Assembly: GCA_044508625.1 (NCBI GenBank)
Contig: JBIQHJ010000004.1
Span: 1-64,000 of the forward strand
Reading direction: 5' to 3'
From: Castellaniella sp044508625
GTDB lineage: Bacteria > Pseudomonadota > Gammaproteobacteria > Burkholderiales > Burkholderiaceae_B
DNA length: 64,000 nt
The position numbers and the translations under genes are program-made. Below, in pieces: positions 59,947 to 64,000 of this stretch. How positions within the stretch are numbered: the stretch's first letter is position 1; the number at the start of each line of letters is the position of its first letter. The notes under the pieces were generated by a model, which had not been told where the DNA came from, ran no database searches, and saw only the letters and a program-made list of their open reading frames with translations.

Positions 59947-60921
59947 TCAGTCGGCGAAGGTGCCCGCCGCCTTGATGACGGGCGCCCACTTGTCGAGCTC
60001 GGACTTGAGGTGGTCGCGCAGCGCCGCGGGCGTGGCGCGGTCCTGGGCGACGGGCTCGGTGCCCAGCTCGGCGAAGCGCGTCTTGACGTTCTCATCCCTG
60101 AGAGCGACCTGCAGCGCCTTGGAGAGCCGCTCGACGACCTCCTTGGGCGTGCCCTTGGGGGCGTAGACGCCGTGCCAGACGGCGACCTCGAAGTTCGGCA
60201 GGCCGGCCTCCTGGGCGGTCGGCACCTCGGGCAGCGCGGGCACGCGGGTGGGGGTCGTCACCGCGTAGACCTTGATCTTGCCGGCCTTGATCTGGCCGGT
60301 GGTGTTGGTGGTCTGGTCGCACATCATGTCGACCTGGCGGCCCAGCAGGTCGTTCATGGCCGGGCCGGTGCCCTTGTAGGGCACCGTCGTCATGCTGGTG
60401 CCCAGCGCGCTCATGAACAGCATGCCGCACAGGTGCGAGGCGGCGCCCAGGCCGGCGTTGGCGTAGGTGACCTTTTCCTTGTTGGCCTTGATGTACGAGA
60501 CCAGCTCGCCGAAGTCCTTTGCCGGGAAGTCGCTGCGCGCGACGAAGGTCATCGGCACATCGGTCACCAGGCCCACGGGCTCGAAGTCGGTCATGGGGCT
60601 GAAGGTGAGCTTGCGGTACAGGCTGGGCGCGGTGGACATGCCGATGTGGTGCAGCAGCACGGTGTAGCCGTCCGGGTCGGCCTTGGCGACGCGCGCGGCG
60701 CCGATGGTGCCGCCGGCGCCGCCCACGTTCTCGATGATGACCTGCTGGCCGAGGTCGTTGGACATGGACTGCCCGATCAGGCGCGCGACCGTGTCGGTCG
60801 GGCCGCCGGCCGAGAAGGGCACGATCATCGTGATCGTCTTGGTGGGATACGCCTGGGCGAAGACGCTGGAGCTCGCGGCCAGCGCGAGGCCGGCGATCAG
60901 TCCGATGGATTTCGTAATCAT
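59947..60921 (-). CDS. Tripartite tricarboxylate transporter binding protein (TctC/Bug family)
   Basis: 324 residues with a signal peptide (LIAGLALAASSSVFAQ, cleavage near 23). Bug hallmarks: YPTKTITMIVPFSAGGPTDT (25-44), the ligand-carboxylate loop, and later TPTRVPALPEVPTAQEAGLP. Bug proteins bind a small carboxylate such as citrate, glutamate or an aromatic acid by a water-mediated contact; this family is greatly expanded in Bordetella and relatives, supporting the taxonomic guess. First gene of the tct operon. Confidence 0.9.
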   Translation of the reverse strand: MITKSIGLIAGLALAASSSVFAQAYPTKTITMIVPFSAGGPTDTVARLIGQSMSNDLGQQVIIENVGGAGGTIGAARVAKADPDGYTVLLHHIGMSTAPSLYRKLTFSPMTDFEPVGLVTDVPMTFVARSDFPAKDFGELVSYIKANKEKVTYANAGLGAASHLCGMLFMSALGTSMTTVPYKGTGPAMNDLLGRQVDMMCDQTTNTTGQIKAGKIKVYAVTTPTRVPALPEVPTAQEAGLPNFEVAVWHGVYAPKGTPKEVVERLSKALQVALRDENVKTRFAELGTEPVAQDRATPAALRDHLKSELDKWAPVIKAAGTFAD

Positions 60922-61081
60922 GAATTTGACTCCCCTCTATGGTTATGGGCAGCGGATCCGGGATGCCGATCGGGCGCCGCCGGATGCCGCATGCGTGCCG
61001 TGACGATTATGTCAGGCCCCATCGGCGGAACAATTGTGGACATCCGTAATCGACTGTCTCGGAAAGCCGCGGGATCGCCCC

Positions 61082-62125
61082 TCATTGCCATTCGAGGCCG
61101 AGGAATTCCGAGATCCGTGAAAAATACCGCCGGCCGGGCCTGCTGGCGATCTCGCGCTTGATCGCGTCCACGAGCTTCGCGCCGATGCGGGCCTCCATTT
61201 CGGGATTCGCGGCGGCGAGCGCGTCCTGCCACTGCCGGCGCTCCTCGTCGCTGAGCACGTGGATCTCGGTCTTGCCGGATCTGCGCACCGCCTCCAGGGC
61301 CTGGTCGTTTTCCTCCTGGGCGATCGCGTTGGCGTAGCGGGTGGCCTCGTGCATCGCATCCTCGAGGGCCGAGCGGATGCCCGGGGGCAGGCCCTCCCAG
61401 AATTTCTTGTTGACCACCACCGCGTAGCCCAGGTAGCCGTGCCGCGAGACCGTCAGGTGGGACTGGGCGTTCTGCATGTCCTGGGTGTAGAAATTGGAGG
61501 GCGGGTTTTCGGTCCCGTCCACCACGCCGGTCTGCAGCGCCTGGTACACCTCGCCGAACCGCATGATCATGGGTATGGCGCCCAGCGCCCGCATCTGGAT
61601 GTCGAGCACCCGCGAGGGCTGGATGCGCATGCGCAGGCCCCGGAAATCGGCGGGCACGCGCAGGGGCCGGTTGGCCGACATGGACTTGAAGCCGTTGTCC
61701 CAGAACGCCAGCCCGATGATGCCCTTGGATTCCAGGCGCCGCAGCAGGCTCCGGCCGATCGGCCCCTCGGTGATCCGGTGCAGCGCCGCCTTGTCGGGAA
61801 AGATGAACGGCAGGTCGAACACCTCGAATTCGTGCACGCCCAGGGGGCTGAACTTGGCGAGCGAGGGCGCGAGCATCTGCACGGCGCCCAGTTGCAGGGC
61901 CTCGAGCTCCTCGCGGTCCTGGTAGAGCTCGCTGTTGGGATAGATGAGCACGCGCACCCGGCCCTCGGTCGCGCGCTCGGCGAGTTGCTTGAAGCGCTCG
62001 GCCGCCTTGCCCTTGGGGGTGTCGGGCGCGACCACGTGGCTGAACTTGATGATGATGGGTTCCTGCGCGTGCGCGGAGATCGTGCAGGCGAGGGCGCACG
62101 CGAGCAGGAATGAGGACGGCTTCAT
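61082..62125 (-). CDS. TRAP-type solute-binding protein (DctP family), orphan
   Basis: 347 residues with a signal peptide (SSFLLACALACTISAHAQ, about 1-21). Mature start IIIKFSHVVAPDTPKGKAAE and DFRGLRMRIQPSRVLDIQMR are DctP signatures; FWDNGFKSMSANRPL is also typical. No DctQ or DctM gene accompanies it, unlike the three other TRAP loci here. It lies 160 bp upstream of tctC, same strand, and head to head with a sensor kinase, so a sensory role or use of permeases encoded elsewhere is likely. A longer Arg-rich upstream frame is rejected as repeat-derived. Confidence 0.86.
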   Translation of the reverse strand: MKPSSFLLACALACTISAHAQEPIIIKFSHVVAPDTPKGKAAERFKQLAERATEGRVRVLIYPNSELYQDREELEALQLGAVQMLAPSLAKFSPLGVHEFEVFDLPFIFPDKAALHRITEGPIGRSLLRRLESKGIIGLAFWDNGFKSMSANRPLRVPADFRGLRMRIQPSRVLDIQMRALGAIPMIMRFGEVYQALQTGVVDGTENPPSNFYTQDMQNAQSHLTVSRHGYLGYAVVVNKKFWEGLPPGIRSALEDAMHEATRYANAIAQEENDQALEAVRRSGKTEIHVLSDEERRQWQDALAAANPEMEARIGAKLVDAIKREIASRPGRRYFSRISEFLGLEWQ

Positions 62126-62266
62126 GGGAATCCGGGGTTGGTGGTTCGCGCGGCCGGGTTCGCGCGGCCGCCGCGCGTGCGAGCCATTGTCGACAGGCCG
62201 GCCGGGCGCTTCAACTGTGGAAAACCGCAGTCGGGACCGGATGAACCGCCGCGCCCTGCCGCCGGT

Positions 62267-62302
62267 TGCCGGTCGCCAGCCACCTGCCGGTCGCCAGCCA
62301 CC
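62267..62302. repeat. 18-bp perfect tandem repeat, two copies
   Basis: TGCCGGTCGCCAGCCACC occurs at 62267-62284 and 62285-62302 without a mismatch. It is 140 bp upstream of the orphan DctP gene start. Recent duplication by slippage is the simplest reading. Confidence 0.75.
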
Positions 62303-62389
62303 AATCGCCGACCGCCGATCACTGATCGCTTCGCCGCGCCACCGCGCCACCGCTCCGCCGCGCCCCTGCACCTTGCCGCGCCATCGTGG

Positions 62390-62470
62390 CGCCTGGCGTC
62401 GTGCCGCCCGTCGCCTGTCGCTTGTCGCCTGACGTCGTGGCGCCTGACGTCGTGGCGCCTGGCGTCGTGC
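62390..62470. repeat. 15-bp tandem repeats (CGCCTGACGTCGTGG type)
   Basis: Three contiguous 15-bp units at 62426-62440, 62441-62455 and 62456-62470, and one more related unit at 62390-62404, consensus CGCCTG(A/G)CGTCGTG(G/C). The intervening 62405-62425 is a degraded version. Although 15 bp is divisible by three, the encoded Arg-rich peptide has no protein character. Confidence 0.7.
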
Positions 62471-62535
62471 CGCCGCGCTGCTCGTCCCCAACGATTTTCC
62501 TGCTACTCTTGCTTTTCCGTACTTTGCGTTTTGTA

Positions 62536-62553
62536 TCCGAAAAGATTTTCGGA
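62536..62553. promoter_or_regulatory. 18-bp palindrome upstream of the sensor kinase gene
   Basis: TCCGAAAA (62536-62543) and TTTTCGGA (62546-62553) are perfect 8-bp arms around GA. It lies about 100 bp before the kinase ATG at 62653 in the AT-richer part of the gap. Operator or small hairpin; no linked regulator is visible inside the window. Confidence 0.4.
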
Positions 62554-62652
62554 CGACTTGGCATGGCCTGGGAGGTCGATGATTCGACGCGATTCTCGGA
62601 TTCCGGCGGCCGCGGGGCGGCGGCGCGGCGAGGCGCGGGGGCGCGGCCCGGC

Positions 62653-64000
62653 ATGAGCGCCCCGCCGCCCCAGGCCCCGGCAGGCCGGCGCCGCGTGCTG
62701 CAATGGCTGGTGCCGGTGCTGTTCGTGCTCCTGATCCTGGCGCTGCTGCTGTGGCTGCCCCGCCAGGCGCGGCAGATGGAGGCCGACGAACGCCAGGCGC
62801 AACTGATCGCCGACACCCTGTGGGTCGAGCAGACGATCCGTTTCCAGCTCGGCCGCAACGAGGACCACCTGCGGCTGATGGCCAACGAGATCGCCGCCGG
62901 CAGCCTGTTCGGCCAGCGCCTGCGGGCGCGCATGGACTTCCTCGGGCGCAGCCATCCCGAGCTCGTCCGCATCGTCTGGCTCGATGGCGAAGGCGCGCGG
63001 GTGGCGTCCAGCGACGAGGGCCGGTCCGCGCCGGACGAGCTCTCGGCGCCGTCGCGCCTGGGGCTCGAGCGCGCCCGCGAGACCCGCACGCCGCAATACA
63101 GCCAGCCCGCGCCTCCGCCGGGCCTCGAGTCGCCCATCCTGATGGACTATCACATCCCGCTGTATGCCGGCGACCGATACCTGGGCGCCGTGATCGCCAC
63201 CTATTCGGTGGACGGCATCCTCGAGCAGATGGTCCCGTGGTGGTTCGCCCAGGACAACGAGATCATGCTGGTCGACCGGCACGAGCACGTGCTCGGCGCG
63301 CGCGCGGCGGGCGGGCCGGGAAAGGGCGTGTACACGCACTCGCGCGACCTGCACCTGCCGTATGCCGACATCGCGCTGCGCATCGACAGCGTCAGGGGCG
63401 CCCCGCAGTTCCTGCCCAGCCTGCTGGTCGGCTCCGTGATCGCCCTGTCGCTCGGCCTGCTCTGGAGCCTCGCGGCGCTGTGGCGCGACATCAGTCGCCG
63501 GGTGGCCGCCGAGGGCGCGCTGCGCGAGCAGGTCGCCTTCCGGATGGCGATGGAGGATTCCCTGGTGACCGGCTTGCGCGCCTACGACCTGGAAGGCCGG
63601 GTCACTTACGTCAATCCCGCGTTCTGCCGCATGGTCGGCATGCCGGCCGAGGAGCTGATCGGGCGCTCGGCGCCGATGCCGTACTGGGCGCCGGAGGTGA
63701 TGGACGAGTATCAGATGCGCTTCACGCAGCGCATGGCCGGGACGGTGAATTCGAAGGGCTTCGAGACGATTTTCCGGCGCAGCGACGATACGCGCTTTCC
63801 GGTGCTCATCTACGAGTCGCCGCTGGTGGACGAGAGCGGCAGGCAGACGGGCTGGATGGGATCCATCCTCGACATCTCCGACCGCAAGCGTTTCGAGGAA
63901 CTGAACCGGCGCCAGCAGGAAAAGCTCCAGGCCAGCGCGCGGCTGGCCACCATGGGCGAAATCGCGTCCACCCTCGCCCATGAACTGAACCAGCCGCTGG
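62653..64000 (+). CDS. PAS-domain sensor histidine kinase (3' end outside window)
   Basis: 449 codons are present and the frame is open at the right edge. TM1 at about 15-36 (LQWLVPVLFVLLILALLLWL), a periplasmic sensor region to about 250, TM2 at about 253-277 (LLVGSVIALSLGLLWSLAAL), a PAS domain at about 292-405 (YVNPAFCRMVGMPAEELIGR, ISDRKRFEE), and the start of the dimerisation helix with H443 in LAHELNQPL, the HPK4-type H-box of DctB/FixL-like kinases. ATP-binding domain lies beyond the edge. It likely senses a solute linked to the adjacent orphan DctP or tct genes and signals to an off-window response regulator. Confidence 0.85.
   Translation, partial: MSAPPPQAPAGRRRVLQWLVPVLFVLLILALLLWLPRQARQMEADERQAQLIADTLWVEQTIRFQLGRNEDHLRLMANEIAAGSLFGQRLRARMDFLGRSHPELVRIVWLDGEGARVASSDEGRSAPDELSAPSRLGLERARETRTPQYSQPAPPPGLESPILMDYHIPLYAGDRYLGAVIATYSVDGILEQMVPWWFAQDNEIMLVDRHEHVLGARAAGGPGKGVYTHSRDLHLPYADIALRIDSVRGAPQFLPSLLVGSVIALSLGLLWSLAALWRDISRRVAAEGALREQVAFRMAMEDSLVTGLRAYDLEGRVTYVNPAFCRMVGMPAEELIGRSAPMPYWAPEVMDEYQMRFTQRMAGTVNSKGFETIFRRSDDTRFPVLIYESPLVDESGRQTGWMGSILDISDRKRFEELNRRQQEKLQASARLATMGEIASTLAHELNQPL

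Larger units (their letters stand above)
62126..62652. other. Divergent gap between orphan DctP and sensor kinase, repeat-rich
   Basis: No gene. The left part is a low-complexity GC stretch with direct repeats (see 62267-62302 and 62390-62470). The right part (62480-62560) is AT-richer with pyrimidine-rich DNA and likely holds the kinase promoter. In-frame ATG 62563 could extend the kinase N-terminus by 30 residues. Confidence 0.5.

Noticed and set aside
62126..62491. N-terminal extension of the orphan DctP protein
   Set aside because: It would place about 120 Arg-rich, repeat-derived residues before a clear signal peptide beginning at 62125.
1..64000. tRNA or rRNA genes, riboswitches, prophage structural genes
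   Set aside because: Read through for cloverleaf ends, rRNA-like conserved blocks and phage motifs; none seen. A covariance-model search was not possible here.

Overview
This is a GC-rich window with densely packed operons and no rRNA or tRNA. The gene content suggests a Burkholderiales bacterium, most likely Alcaligenaceae (Bordetella/Achromobacter-like): three complete TRAP transporters, a TctABC system with a Bug-type binding protein, two ABC importers, many solute-linked regulators, and an SPI-7/PFGI-1-type ICE fragment. That taxonomic call is inference from content only.

Left edge (1-5.3 kb) is accessory DNA. An STY4528-type ICE replication gene runs off the window, preceded by iteron-like GGGGGTA repeats. 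Then come a complete AbiEi/AbiEii type IV toxin-antitoxin pair with a palindromic operator, an AlbA_2-domain gene broken by a stop codon and a frameshift, a short IS3 orfA remnant, and an AT-rich gene-free scar.

5.3-17.2 kb: a plus-strand catabolic cluster (alpha/beta hydrolase, TRAP dctPQM-type genes, a second alpha/beta hydrolase resembling 2,6-dihydroxypseudooxynicotine hydrolase, aldo/keto reductase, LVIVD-repeat protein). It is followed by an AttEFGH/LolD-like ABC export operon (ATPase, FtsX permease, AttH/carotenoid-hydratase-like lipoprotein-type exoprotein).

17.2-30 kb: a branched-chain-type ABC importer (K-H-M-G-F order) plus a LysR regulator faces a catabolic operon on the minus strand (aldehyde dehydrogenase, class II aldolase, FAH-family hydrolase, second class II aldolase). 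A dienelactone hydrolase and an MFS exporter/importer follow.

30-48 kb: two regulated transport/catabolism modules built on divergent promoters. The first pairs a TRAP-plus-MocR operon with aminotransferase, hydantoinase A and B, a maleate-isomerase-like protein, an enamidase-like amidohydrolase with altered metal ligands, and a DUF1185 protein; a perfect 12-bp-arm palindrome sits between them. The second pairs an MBL lactonase-like gene, FCD-GntR and L-2-hydroxyglutarate oxidase with another TRAP operon; two copies of a 26-bp element, inverted to each other, flank that promoter region.

48-64 kb: DUF924 protein; a DeoR regulator divergent from a LOG-like gene and a four-gene ABC importer, with matching DeoR-type palindromes at both promoters; a RES/Xre toxin-antitoxin pair; an MFS protein; cardiolipin synthase B; tctC-B-A; an orphan TRAP binding protein; and a PAS sensor histidine kinase cut by the right edge just past its H-box.

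Two window-wide patterns stand out. Nearly every transport operon carries a clear palindrome where its local regulator could act. All three convergent gene gaps longer than 90 bp hold tandem-repeat arrays (22-, 16- and 27-bp units).
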